Notes under the pieces: generated by a model
What the model was told of the DNA's origin: nothing
Seen by the model: only the letters and a program-made list of their open reading frames with translations
Databases searched by the model: none
Origin: Phyllobacterium sp. YR531
Lineage (GTDB): Bacteria > Pseudomonadota > Alphaproteobacteria > Rhizobiales > Rhizobiaceae
Assembly (NCBI RefSeq): GCF_000282595.1
Contig: NZ_AKIZ01000037.1
Location: 62,001 to 126,000 of the forward strand
Reading direction: 5' to 3'
DNA: 64,000 nucleotides
Made by a program: the position numbers and the translations under genes
Part shown: in pieces, positions 8,407-16,260 of the stretch
How positions within the stretch are numbered: position 1 is the first letter of the stretch
Layout of the letters: each line of letters starts with the position of its first letter

Positions 8407-9594
8407 ATGACCAAAGCCACTCGACCCACCGCTTACAAAGCATCCAAAAGTCAGGAAGCGACCAATCCCCACAGTCCGGTGGTCGAATTTGGCGCGGACA
8501 AGCCTTTGAATCTCGACAGTGGTGTATCGCTTTCACCGTTCCGCATTGCCTATCAGTCTTACGGCACGCTGAATGAGGACAAATCCAACGCGATCCTGAT
8601 CTGCCACGCCCTGACAGGTGACCAGCATGTGGCTAACGTCCATCCTGTGACCGGCAAGTCCGGTTGGTGGGAATTACTTGTGGGACCCGGTAAGCCTATC
8701 GATACTGACCGCTATTTCGTCCTGTGCTCGAATGTCTTGGGCGGCTGCCTCGGTTCAACCGGTCCGGCTTCGATCAATCCTGAAACCGGCAAGCCCTATG
8801 CGCTTGATCTTCCGATCATTACAATTGCGGATATGGTGCGCGCTCAGGCAATGCTGGTCGAGCATTTCGGCATTGAACAGCTTTTCGCTGTCGTCGGCGG
8901 TTCCATGGGCGGCATGCAGGTGTTGGAGTGGGCATCCAGCCATTCCGACAAAGTTTTTGCAGCAGTAGCGCTCGCCACGGGTGCCCGTCACTCCTCGCAG
9001 AATATCGCCTTCCACGAGGTTGGGCGTCAGGCCGTCATGGCTGATCCGGAATGGAAGGAAGGCCGCTATCTTGAGGCTGGAACAGTCCCGCGCAAGGGTC
9101 TCTCAGTCGCCCGCATGGCAGCGCACATCACCTACCTTTCGGAAACGGCGCTGCACAACAAGTTCGGTCGCAATCTGCAAGACCGTCAAAATGTGACATT
9201 CGGCTTTGATGCGGATTTCCAGATCGAGAGCTATCTGCGCCATCAGGGCAATACGTTTGTTGAGCGTTTCGACGCCAATTCCTATCTCTACATGACGCGC
9301 GCCATGGACTATTTTGATCTGGCTGCCGAGCATGAAGGGCGTCTTGCCGATGCCTTTGCCGGTACAAAGACGCGCTTTTGTATTGTTTCCTTCACCAGCG
9401 ATTGGCTGTTCCCGACCAGCGAAAGCCGCACTGTAGCCCATGCCTTGAATGCGGCAGGGGCTTCGGTCTCATTCGTCGAGATCGAATCGGATCGTGGCCA
9501 TGATTCATTCCTGCTGGACGAGCCGGAAATGTTCTCTGCTGTTAATGGCTTCCTGCGTTCGGCGGCACGGGCCAAGGGACTACTTCCATCATGA
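8407..9594 (+). CDS. metX: homoserine O-acetyltransferase MetX
   Basis: Acylates homoserine in the methionine pathway. The 395-residue alpha/beta hydrolase-fold protein has the nucleophile elbow GGSMGG with Ser166, the oxyanion region [10 protein letters not shown] (65-74), the acidic residue in TSDWLFP and the histidine in RGHDSFLLD near the C-terminus. Whether acetyl-CoA or succinyl-CoA is used cannot be fixed from these motifs. The ATGA-type overlap with metW (4 bases) is the classic metXW arrangement, implying coupled translation. Confidence 0.93.
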   Translation: MTKATRPTAYKASKSQEATNPHSPVVEFGADKPLNLDSGVSLSPFRIAYQSYGTLNEDKSNAILICHALTGDQHVANVHPVTGKSGWWELLVGPGKPIDTDRYFVLCSNVLGGCLGSTGPASINPETGKPYALDLPIITIADMVRAQAMLVEHFGIEQLFAVVGGSMGGMQVLEWASSHSDKVFAAVALATGARHSSQNIAFHEVGRQAVMADPEWKEGRYLEAGTVPRKGLSVARMAAHITYLSETALHNKFGRNLQDRQNVTFGFDADFQIESYLRHQGNTFVERFDANSYLYMTRAMDYFDLAAEHEGRLADAFAGTKTRFCIVSFTSDWLFPTSESRTVAHALNAAGASVSFVEIESDRGHDSFLLDEPEMFSAVNGFLRSAARAKGLLPS

Positions 9595-10205
9595 GCATCA
9601 ATAGTCATCCCCGCGTCGATTTTGCCGTCATCGCCTCGCTGATTGAACCCGGTTCGCGCGTGCTCGACGTCGGCTCCGGCGACGGTGAATTACTGGAACT
9701 TCTGCAGACAAGTAAAGGCGTTGATGGACGCGGCGTAGAGCTTTCGCAAAAGGGCGTCAGTGAATCCGTCGCGCGCGGCCTTTCGGTTATTCAAGGCGAT
9801 GCGGACAGTGATCTGAAATATTATCCGGATGGCGGCTTTGACTATGTGATCCTCAGCCAGACATTGCAGGCAACCCGCAATCCCAAATATGTGCTTACCG
9901 AGCTTCTGCGGATCGGCGAAAAGGCCATCGTCTCGTTCCCCAATTTCGGCCATTGGCGCATGCGGGCCTCGTTGGCGATCAATGGGCGCATGCCTGTCAC
10001 CAAAGAGCTGCCCTATAGCTGGTATGACACGCCAAACATCCACTTTTGCACCATCAACGACTTTGTCGATATGACCAAGGAAGTCGGCGCGCACGTGGAA
10101 TCTGCCGTTGCGTTGAACGCCCTCGGTCAGCGCCTTGCGTTCAATATGCCTTGGGGCTTCTGGAATCTCTTTGGCCAGCAGGCAGTGTTCCTGCTCCGCC
10201 GTTAG
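9591..10205 (+). CDS. metW: methionine biosynthesis protein MetW
   Basis: A 204-residue SAM-methyltransferase-like protein that works with MetX in the acylation of homoserine in organisms with this gene pair. The SAM-binding loop [15 protein letters not shown] is at about 24-38, followed by GVELSQKGV (48-56) and the characteristic [10 protein letters not shown] block (near 117-126). It overlaps metX by 4 bases and ends 4 bases inside the convergent methyltransferase-like gene. Confidence 0.93.
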   Translation: MSINSHPRVDFAVIASLIEPGSRVLDVGSGDGELLELLQTSKGVDGRGVELSQKGVSESVARGLSVIQGDADSDLKYYPDGGFDYVILSQTLQATRNPKYVLTELLRIGEKAIVSFPNFGHWRMRASLAINGRMPVTKELPYSWYDTPNIHFCTINDFVDMTKEVGAHVESAVALNALGQRLAFNMPWGFWNLFGQQAVFLLRR

Positions 10206-10963
10206 TCTTCATCGGGGCCATCGCGCCGCATGGCTGTGCCCTGCGGCGAAAGCACTGGCACGAAAACGCGCCGCGAGGTGCGCTTGGCCACTGGCAATCC
10301 CTGATAAACCCGCTTTTGCGCCTCAACAATAACCACGCCGGAGAACATCGGCCAGAACCGCCTGCCAATCCGTTCGAACAGTGACGAAGGACGCATCATC
10401 CAGCGCCGTGATGAGGGTGGAAAGAACAGCGCCTCACCCCATGGGCCGGGTGTAAAATTTGTTTCCCGCAAAAGCCGGATGAGCTGGCCACGGCTATAGG
10501 GCCTGCCGCTGCCAAAAGGCGTATGTTCAAAACGTGCCCACAGGCCCCGGCGGTTGGGAACGACAATCACCAGCCTGCCGTTTGGTGCCAGCACCCGCCA
10601 CATCTCCTTCAATGTTTCCCGGGGGTCTTCCGCATGCTCCAGCGCGTGCATAAGCAATATCCTGTCCACGGCTGAATCCGGCAGGGGGAGTTCTTCCTCG
10701 AAAATCAGGGCCGTCGATGACGGCTCCATTGACGGCCAGCTTGCAGCCCCCTGCCCGGCTGGCATGAAGGCAAAAGTTCGTTCCGTATCGGCGCGAAACC
10801 TGTCCAGATAGGGAGCAGCATATCCCAGACCCACAAGACGTTCGCCGGGCAGTTTCGGCCACATCGCAGCCAGAGCCATGGTAATTGAACGCTCCGTCAG
10901 ATGACCGAGGGTCGAGGCGTAAAAGGTCCGAAGATCGATGATATCGAGATGCATGGCAGGCAA
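10202..10963 (-). CDS. class I SAM-dependent methyltransferase domain protein
   Basis: A 253-residue protein with a methyltransferase core: a degenerate first glycine loop (VGLGYAAPYL, 44-53), the post-motif HALEHAEDP (106-114) and the LKEMWRVLAPNGRLVIVVPN strand-helix (118-137). The weak glycine loop suggests altered SAM binding. The substrate is unknown. It is divergent from gloB, with about 100 bases between, a pairing I believe is common in Rhizobiales (from memory). An alternative start lies at the fourth codon (MHLDIIDLRTFY). Confidence 0.82.
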   Translation of the reverse strand: MPAMHLDIIDLRTFYASTLGHLTERSITMALAAMWPKLPGERLVGLGYAAPYLDRFRADTERTFAFMPAGQGAASWPSMEPSSTALIFEEELPLPDSAVDRILLMHALEHAEDPRETLKEMWRVLAPNGRLVIVVPNRRGLWARFEHTPFGSGRPYSRGQLIRLLRETNFTPGPWGEALFFPPSSRRWMMRPSSLFERIGRRFWPMFSGVVIVEAQKRVYQGLPVAKRTSRRVFVPVLSPQGTAMRRDGPDED

Positions 10964-11065
10964 ACTACCACGTCAATTGAGAACATCAAGAAAATGCCCG
11001 CTTGGCGGGGTTGCGCATCCACGGCGGCGGCTTATCTTGGTCCTGACAGGAACGAAGAGAGACCC

Positions 11066-11836
11066 ATGACCAATTTGCAAATCGAACAGTTTTCCGCCCG
11101 CAGCGATAATTTCGGTGTTCTCATCCACGATCCGGAGACTAATCTCACCGCATCCATAGACGCGCCGGAAGAGCAGCCTATTCTTGACGCGCTCAAGCGA
11201 CGCGGATGGAAGCTTACCCATATCCTGACCACCCACCACCATAATGATCATGTCGAAGCCAATCTGGCTCTCAAGAAGCGCTTCGGCGTGGAAATCATCG
11301 GGCCTGAAGACGAGAAGTCCCAGATTCCCGGGATTGACCGCACGCTAAGCCATGGCGAACATTTCCAGTTCGGTAGTTTTGACATCGAAGTCATTTCGAC
11401 TCCAGGGCACACCAATGGGGAAATCTCGTTCCATATCCCCTCTGCAAAAGTGCTCTTCGCCGGCGACACATTGTTTTCTCTTGGTTGTGGCCGCCTTCTG
11501 GAAGGCACTCCGGCAACCATGTTCAAGTCGCTGCAAAAGCTCGTGGCTTTGCCAGGTGACACGCAAGTCTATTGCGGACACGAATACAGTGAAAGCAATG
11601 CACGTTTCGCGCTGACAATCGATCCGGACAATTCGGCCCTGAAAGAACGGGCCAGGGAAATCACAGCTTTGCGTGCGGCGGGCCAACCGACACTGCCTTC
11701 AACAATTCTTCGCGAGATGGCCACCAACCCTTTTCTGCGCTGGCATGACCCGGCCATTCGCAGAAATCTCAAACTGGAAAACGCCACTGATGAGGCGGTA
11801 TTTGCGGAGATTCGCAAGCGGAAGGATCATTTCTGA
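11066..11836 (+). CDS. gloB: hydroxyacylglutathione hydrolase (glyoxalase II)
   Basis: Hydrolyses S-lactoylglutathione to lactate and glutathione, the second step of methylglyoxal removal. The start MTNLQIEQFS is preceded by GAAGAGAG and yields 256 residues, the family length; a longer upstream frame lacks support. The metallo-beta-lactamase motif THHHNDH is at 56-62 with the later GHTNGEISFH and CGHEY blocks supplying further metal ligands. The stop shares one base with the next start (TGATG), so the DUF985 gene is co-translated. Confidence 0.93.
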   Translation: MTNLQIEQFSARSDNFGVLIHDPETNLTASIDAPEEQPILDALKRRGWKLTHILTTHHHNDHVEANLALKKRFGVEIIGPEDEKSQIPGIDRTLSHGEHFQFGSFDIEVISTPGHTNGEISFHIPSAKVLFAGDTLFSLGCGRLLEGTPATMFKSLQKLVALPGDTQVYCGHEYSESNARFALTIDPDNSALKERAREITALRAAGQPTLPSTILREMATNPFLRWHDPAIRRNLKLENATDEAVFAEIRKRKDHF

Positions 11837-12279
11837 TGACCCCTACAGCCGAACAGATCAAAGAGATTCTCGGGCTTGAACCTCACCCCGAAGGCGGCGC
11901 CTATGTCGAAACATTTCGCGACAACAAGGCCGAACCGCAGGTTTGCAAGCGCGGCCACTCCACAGCCATATATTTCCTGCTTGAGAAGGGCGAGATATCC
12001 CGATGGCACCGCGTGACCGATGCGGCAGAGGTCTGGCACTATTATGGCGGGGCGCCATTGGAGCTGACAATTGCCTCCGGCAAAGAGCCCATAAGTACCC
12101 AGATTCTTGGCATCGATCTTGCTGCCGGTCAGCGTCCGCAGGCGGTGGTTCCTGCAGGGCATTGGCAGATGGCAAAAAGCCTCGGCGACTGGACGCTTGT
12201 CGGCTGCACAGTCGCACCGGGATTCAACTTTGCCCAGTTCGAACTTGCCCCGCACGGTTGGGAGCCTAGCGCTTCTTAA
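11836..12279 (+). CDS. cupin domain protein (DUF985)
   Basis: A 147-residue single-domain cupin. The DUF985 hallmark HPEGGAYVETFRD is at about 17-29, and the cupin strands IYFLLEKGEISRWHRV and VWHYYGGAPLEL follow. Members may bind a metal or small sugar-like ligand; the function is unproven. Its one-base overlap with gloB suggests a linked task, perhaps handling of a carbonyl compound, but this is inference. The end overlaps the convergent transporter by 14 bases. Confidence 0.88.
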   Translation: MTPTAEQIKEILGLEPHPEGGAYVETFRDNKAEPQVCKRGHSTAIYFLLEKGEISRWHRVTDAAEVWHYYGGAPLELTIASGKEPISTQILGIDLAAGQRPQAVVPAGHWQMAKSLGDWTLVGCTVAPGFNFAQFELAPHGWEPSAS

Positions 12280-13141
12280 TGAGCATATCCTTGGCCGCAA
12301 GTACCGCGCCCAGTGTAATCAGCGCACAAGCCAGCAATACGCGCATCGTCGGCTCTGTTACGCCGGCGACAATCAAAACAAGTGTCGACAGGAGTGGTGC
12401 CGCATAGCTGGAAGCGCCCAGCACCTGAATATTGCCGCGCTTGACGCCATAATCCCAAACATAGAACGCTGCACCTACCGGAAATAGCCCGAGCCCGAGC
12501 ACAGCCAGCCATTGCACCAGACCTTCCGGCCAGACGGTTTGCTCCAACAGCAGATGGGAAATGAGTGAGAGTACCGAGGTCACGATGCAAAAGCCCGTCA
12601 CCGCATCGGTCGGCACCTCGGCAAAGCGGCGTGACAGCAGCGAATACCCCGCCCATGTCAGCGCGCAAAGACCTGCCATCGCATAGCCGAAACTGTATTG
12701 CGGATCAAAGCCCAGTCCGCCACCCTTGGTGATGATCAGCACAGTGCCCGAAAGACCAAGCAGAGTCCCCAAAATATGATACCAGCGCAGTCTTTCACCG
12801 GGCATCAAGGCGGAACCGACAACGATGAAGAGCGGCCAGAGATAGGCAATAAGGCTGGCATCGACAGCTGGCGCATTCCGCAGGGCCGTGAAATAAAGAA
12901 AGTGGTACCCGAAAAGCCCAATGACACCGAGCATCCAGACTTTTATCGGCTGGCGCAGATGTCTGGCGGCACCCGGTCGCCATGTCCATGAGATCAGTCC
13001 AAGGCTCGCACCGATCGCGAACGTCATTGCAGTCAATTGGAATGGCGGCACCTTGCCCGATACATCGGTAAACAGGGCAAGCATTGCCCACATGACAACG
13101 GCAAGAAATCCAACGAATGTAGCCACGCTGCCCCCAATCAA
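12266..13141 (-). CDS. DMT superfamily exporter (EamA, YddG-like)
   Basis: An inner-membrane protein of 291 residues with about ten hydrophobic helices in two repeats, the EamA/DMT layout. The N-terminus MIGGSVATFVGFLAVVMWAM and the LYFTALRNAPAVDASLIAYLWPL block (about 81-103) resemble YddG-type aromatic amino-acid exporters. It lies downstream of the DUF3108 gene on the same strand (18 bases apart). The substrate is not determined by sequence. Confidence 0.85.
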   Translation of the reverse strand: MIGGSVATFVGFLAVVMWAMLALFTDVSGKVPPFQLTAMTFAIGASLGLISWTWRPGAARHLRQPIKVWMLGVIGLFGYHFLYFTALRNAPAVDASLIAYLWPLFIVVGSALMPGERLRWYHILGTLLGLSGTVLIITKGGGLGFDPQYSFGYAMAGLCALTWAGYSLLSRRFAEVPTDAVTGFCIVTSVLSLISHLLLEQTVWPEGLVQWLAVLGLGLFPVGAAFYVWDYGVKRGNIQVLGASSYAAPLLSTLVLIVAGVTEPTMRVLLACALITLGAVLAAKDMLIKKR

Positions 13142-13159
13142 CAGGCGGCGCGCAGCCGC

Positions 13160-13966
13160 TTACTGTGTCTTCTCGAAACGGGTTGCGTAAACACTCACCG
13201 TACCGATCTGCGTGCCGATTTTCGCCTGCACCGGCGAATAGATACCGGACTTGCCAAGCGATGCAAAGGTCATACTGATCCTGCTGGAATTTTTCAGATA
13301 TTCGATGGCTTTCCGGCCTGATTGATAGCCGGAAATCGGCACGAATTTTGCTGAGCAGGTGATGGCATCACCTTTGAATCCATCCGTGGCGAAAGGCTGC
13401 GGTTTGCTCTCCGGCGAAAGCTTCAGATCAATGCGGGTTTGCCCGTCATACATATGCAGTGTCTTCGAACATATCTGATCGAGACTATCGGCAGCTACCA
13501 TTACGCCGGACAGCGGGTCAGCGACTGATTTCAGGTCATCGGGTTTCAATTCAACCCAGTTGCTCTTCTTCTTGATTGGCGGAACATTGACTGTCGAAGT
13601 CACATTGCCATTGGCAAAAGCAATCGTCGTGGTCTTGTTGCGTTTGCCATGCTTGTACTTCACCACATACGAACCCGGCACCGGACCGGCTTCGCTATAC
13701 TGGCCCTTCGCGTCAAGCGTGCCGCTCGTGTCGTCAAACAGACTGCCAAGCCCCGAGCTCATCAATTTGCCATTGACCTCATAGGCGCGGCTATCGGAAA
13801 CGTTCGTCGAAAAGCTGGCACGTGCGATAGTCAGGCCGTAGAGGGAAACGCGATACTCAGATTTGTAGATTTGCGCTGCATGGGCTGCGCCTCCTACCAT
13901 GCCTGTGGCGCCCGCAACGCAGGCCGCCATCAACATCCAATTGCAGAAATGCCGACTGGCTTTCAT
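13160..13966 (-). CDS. DUF3108 domain-containing exported protein
   Basis: A 268-residue protein with a Sec signal peptide: positive MKASRHF start, hydrophobic core, and an AHA-A cleavage site near residue 31. The mature part reads as a beta-rich DUF3108 domain (YRVSLYGLTIARASFS after the signal), a family of periplasmic proteins of unknown role in alphaproteobacteria and others. Two cysteines (ICSKTL and ITCSAK) could form a disulphide. It is divergent from rpmB. Confidence 0.85.
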   Translation of the reverse strand: MKASRHFCNWMLMAACVAGATGMVGGAAHAAQIYKSEYRVSLYGLTIARASFSTNVSDSRAYEVNGKLMSSGLGSLFDDTSGTLDAKGQYSEAGPVPGSYVVKYKHGKRNKTTTIAFANGNVTSTVNVPPIKKKSNWVELKPDDLKSVADPLSGVMVAADSLDQICSKTLHMYDGQTRIDLKLSPESKPQPFATDGFKGDAITCSAKFVPISGYQSGRKAIEYLKNSSRISMTFASLGKSGIYSPVQAKIGTQIGTVSVYATRFEKTQ

Positions 13967-14095
13967 TTTATTGTATTCCTGTCCAACGCAGTCCCTACGG
14001 TTACTGCTGGTTTATAAAGCAGGCAAAGTTGTGATAAACACCGGGCGAGTGGGATGAAATGCACAGTGGATGGCCTAAACAGCGCATATACACAC

Positions 14096-14124
14096 TTGAC
14101 GCGTGAGGCTCATATCACTATAGA
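14096..14124 (+). promoter_or_regulatory. sigma-70 promoter of rpmB
   Basis: TTGACG (14096-14101), 17-base spacer, TATAGA (14119-14124): a near-consensus housekeeping promoter. Transcription starting near 14131 would leave a leader of about 105 bases before rpmB. Confidence 0.75.
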
Positions 14125-14237
14125 AACGCAACTTCCCAATAGGCCGCCTTTCCGAAAGCTGAGCCGCTGCGTGGCAACATGCGATGGCAAAAGACAGAAT
14201 TTGGATCGGCGGGAATGAAATTTAAAGGTGAGACCCA

Positions 14238-14540
14238 ATGTCCCGCACATGTGAATTGACCGCCAAGTCGGTCCAGTACGGCAACAATGTGAGCCACGCG
14301 AACAACCGTACGCGCCGCCGCTTTTTGCCAAATCTTTGCCAGGTAACACTGATCTCCGAAGCTTTGGGTCAGAGCTATCGCCTGCGCGTTACAGCTCATG
14401 CGCTTCGCAGCGTCGAGCATCGCGGTGGTCTGGATGCATTCCTGGTCAAGGCTGACGAGAAGGAGCTGTCACAGCGTGCCCGTCTCCTGAAGCGCCAGAT
14501 TGCCAAGAAGCTTCTTGAAGCTCCGGTTGCTGCTGCTTAA
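14238..14540 (+). CDS. rpmB: 50S ribosomal protein L28
   Basis: A 100-residue component of the large ribosomal subunit. The N-terminal [20 protein letters not shown] block and the basic stretch [10 protein letters not shown] are diagnostic for alphaproteobacterial L28. GGTGAG lies 7-12 bases before the ATG. The C-terminal extension beyond the core ([18 protein letters not shown]) is usual in this class. It has a strong promoter and is followed by a stable hairpin. Confidence 0.96.
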   Translation: MSRTCELTAKSVQYGNNVSHANNRTRRRFLPNLCQVTLISEALGQSYRLRVTAHALRSVEHRGGLDAFLVKADEKELSQRARLLKRQIAKKLLEAPVAAA

Positions 14541-14568
14541 TAAGCACATCTTCATTGCTTGATCATCG

Positions 14569-14588
14569 AGGCCAGCCTATGCTGGCCT
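14569..14588 (+). terminator. hairpin after rpmB
   Basis: AGGCCAGC (14569-14576), CTAT loop, GCTGGCCT (14581-14588), then TATTGTTG. The stem is strong but the T-run is poor, so it may be a weak terminator or an RNA-stabilising stem. Its CCAGC could alternatively pair with GCTGG at 14596-14600, the 5' strand of the riboswitch stem. Confidence 0.5.
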
Positions 14589-14596
14589 TATTGTTG

Positions 14597-14625
14597 CTGG
14601 TTCCATTACCCAGGATAAAAAAATG
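14597..14625 (+). promoter_or_regulatory. class I preQ1 riboswitch, overlapping the start codon
   Basis: The bases before the transporter gene fit the preQ1-I aptamer block by block. P1 is CTGG (14597-14600) with CCAG (14610-14613). The loop starts with the conserved GGTTC, C14609 in ACCC stands where the ligand-pairing cytosine sits, and an A-rich tail (14615-14623) follows. The pseudoknot would pair CAT (14604-14606) with ATG (14623-14625), which is the start codon itself. Ligand binding should then hide the start and stop translation. The downstream gene is a queuosine-precursor transporter, the expected target. The P1 stem (4 pairs) and second loop (2 bases) are short. Confidence 0.72.
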
Positions 14626-15273
14626 CCGCTCAGTCGCGCTCACTCCCTGTCCGATTTTGTTCTGCCCGTTCTGGCCATGTGCGCAGTTGTCGCTGCGTCC
14701 AATATTCTTGTTCAATATCCATTCAATCACTTTGGATTGGGCGAGATTCTCACCTACGGCGCATTCACTTATCCGATAGCTTTTCTGGTCAATGACCTTT
14801 CCAATCGCAGGTTTGGTCCTGTCTTTGCCAGACGCGTTGTCTATGCAGGCTTTGCGATTGCAGTTGTATTGTCCGTCTGGCTCGCGACACCGCGCATTGC
14901 CATCGCATCCGGCACGGCTTTCCTTACGGCACAGCTTCTCGACATAACGGCCTTCAACAAATTGCGTCAGTTGACGTGGTGGAAGGCACCTTTTGCTGCG
15001 GCAATTTTCGGTTCCCTGCTGGATACGCTGCTGTTTTTCTCCATCGCCTTTGCCGCGCGGTTCGCGTGGATTGACGCGATGACCGGCCAGCCCGATTCGT
15101 CATTGGCAATGCCGGTACCCTTTTTCGGTTCTGAAATCCCGCTATGGGCATCGCTGGGCTTCGGCGACCTGCTCGTCAAGATCGTGATGGCCGTGGTCAT
15201 GCTGGTGCCTTACGGTGCAATCCTTGCAATCTTCGCGCCGGCCATCTATTCGGCCAACCGGAACTCCAGATAG
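14623..15273 (+). CDS. queuosine precursor transporter (VUT/YhhQ family)
   Basis: A 216-residue inner-membrane protein with about six helices that imports a deazapurine precursor (preQ0/preQ1) for the queuosine modification of tRNA. Family traits are the N-terminal SNILVQYPF segment, the TYPIAFLVNDLSNRRFGP motif (about 48-65) and the later DITAFNKLRQ and GSLLDTLLFFSIAF blocks. The start ATG is the 3' strand of the predicted preQ1 pseudoknot, and no separate Shine-Dalgarno sequence is visible. The end overlaps the convergent phytase-like gene by 28 bases. Confidence 0.9.
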   Translation: MPLSRAHSLSDFVLPVLAMCAVVAASNILVQYPFNHFGLGEILTYGAFTYPIAFLVNDLSNRRFGPVFARRVVYAGFAIAVVLSVWLATPRIAIASGTAFLTAQLLDITAFNKLRQLTWWKAPFAAAIFGSLLDTLLFFSIAFAARFAWIDAMTGQPDSSLAMPVPFFGSEIPLWASLGFGDLLVKIVMAVVMLVPYGAILAIFAPAIYSANRNSR

Positions 15274-16259
15274 AGATTTCTCTGGACGACAGAAAAATTG
15301 TCGTCTGAGATTATCGATACGCGCGTGGAGCCATCTGCTGCCTGCCAGACATCCAAGCCCTCCATATTATCGATCTGATAGCTCAGATCGGCCTCAAGCA
15401 GCATTGGCCCATCCACAGTTGCACCCGGCCTGATTGCATCGCCTGGAATGCGGCGCAAGCGTATGCTGATGCCGGTGATGATGCTGTATTTGCGCTCGAG
15501 CAGCAAAAGATCGCCATCAGGCAGAAAATCGCCATCGCTTATGTCGAAACCATCTCTTCGCTGGACATAAAAGAGGCCCTTGCGCGGACCTTCCAGCACA
15601 GTCGCGAATATGTCTCCGGCCTTGTTCAGACTCATCTCCGTCACGGCCACCCGCGCGCCCTGCAACGGACTGTTCGCAGGAGCATAAGCGACGGTCTCGA
15701 TCCCGCGATTCGTTCTCAATTCTTCTTTTGGAATAGCCAGCGGCAGGATATTTGGCAGCGAAGCAAAATTTTCCAGATCAAGCCTGTACTCGGCGATCCG
15801 GTGATTGCGTTCAAAAGACACCGTGACTGTTTGACCAGAGACGTTCATGCCCTCAGCGTCGGAATCCCGCTTTCCATCAACCGGCAAGCCGTCCCCACCC
15901 AGAATGGGAGCCATCCGGTAATCTTCAACAGCTGCCGGTTTACCATCTGCATCGCGCATGATTCTGCCCGTATACCAGGAGCCTGTATCGGTAACTCCGA
16001 GGAATTGGTGCCCGGCATCGAGAAAATGAAATGCTGACATGCTGCCGAAACGATCACTTGTCGAGGACATATCCAGACCGCCGACAAACTCGAATGAACC
16101 GAAACTGGTTTCCGATGAGCCGAGCTGAAAATTGGAAATGACGCGGGACTTGATCTTGAGAGAAGAAACACCCGGCTCTTGCGCCAGAGCCATGGAGCAG
16201 GTCACGATGAAAGCCAGCACCCACCCGACGCGCCAGCAAAGCAGCGCAGCTGGTCTCAT
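15246..16259 (-). CDS. esterase-like activity of phytase family protein, exported
   Basis: A 337-residue protein starting MRPAALLCWRVGW, with a Sec signal peptide ending near ALAQE. The longer in-frame start would run 20 codons into the cobT end and spoil the signal peptide. The body matches the esterase-like phytase domain (beta-propeller, Pfam phytase-like) with FVGGLDMSS, MSAFHFLDAG and the ERNHRIAEYRLD block. True phytase activity is unproven in this family. It begins one base after cobT ends, on the same strand, so it is probably co-transcribed. Confidence 0.8.
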   Translation of the reverse strand: MRPAALLCWRVGWVLAFIVTCSMALAQEPGVSSLKIKSRVISNFQLGSSETSFGSFEFVGGLDMSSTSDRFGSMSAFHFLDAGHQFLGVTDTGSWYTGRIMRDADGKPAAVEDYRMAPILGGDGLPVDGKRDSDAEGMNVSGQTVTVSFERNHRIAEYRLDLENFASLPNILPLAIPKEELRTNRGIETVAYAPANSPLQGARVAVTEMSLNKAGDIFATVLEGPRKGLFYVQRRDGFDISDGDFLPDGDLLLLERKYSIITGISIRLRRIPGDAIRPGATVDGPMLLEADLSYQIDNMEGLDVWQAADGSTRVSIISDDNFSVVQRNLYLEFRLAE

Positions 16260-16260
16260 T

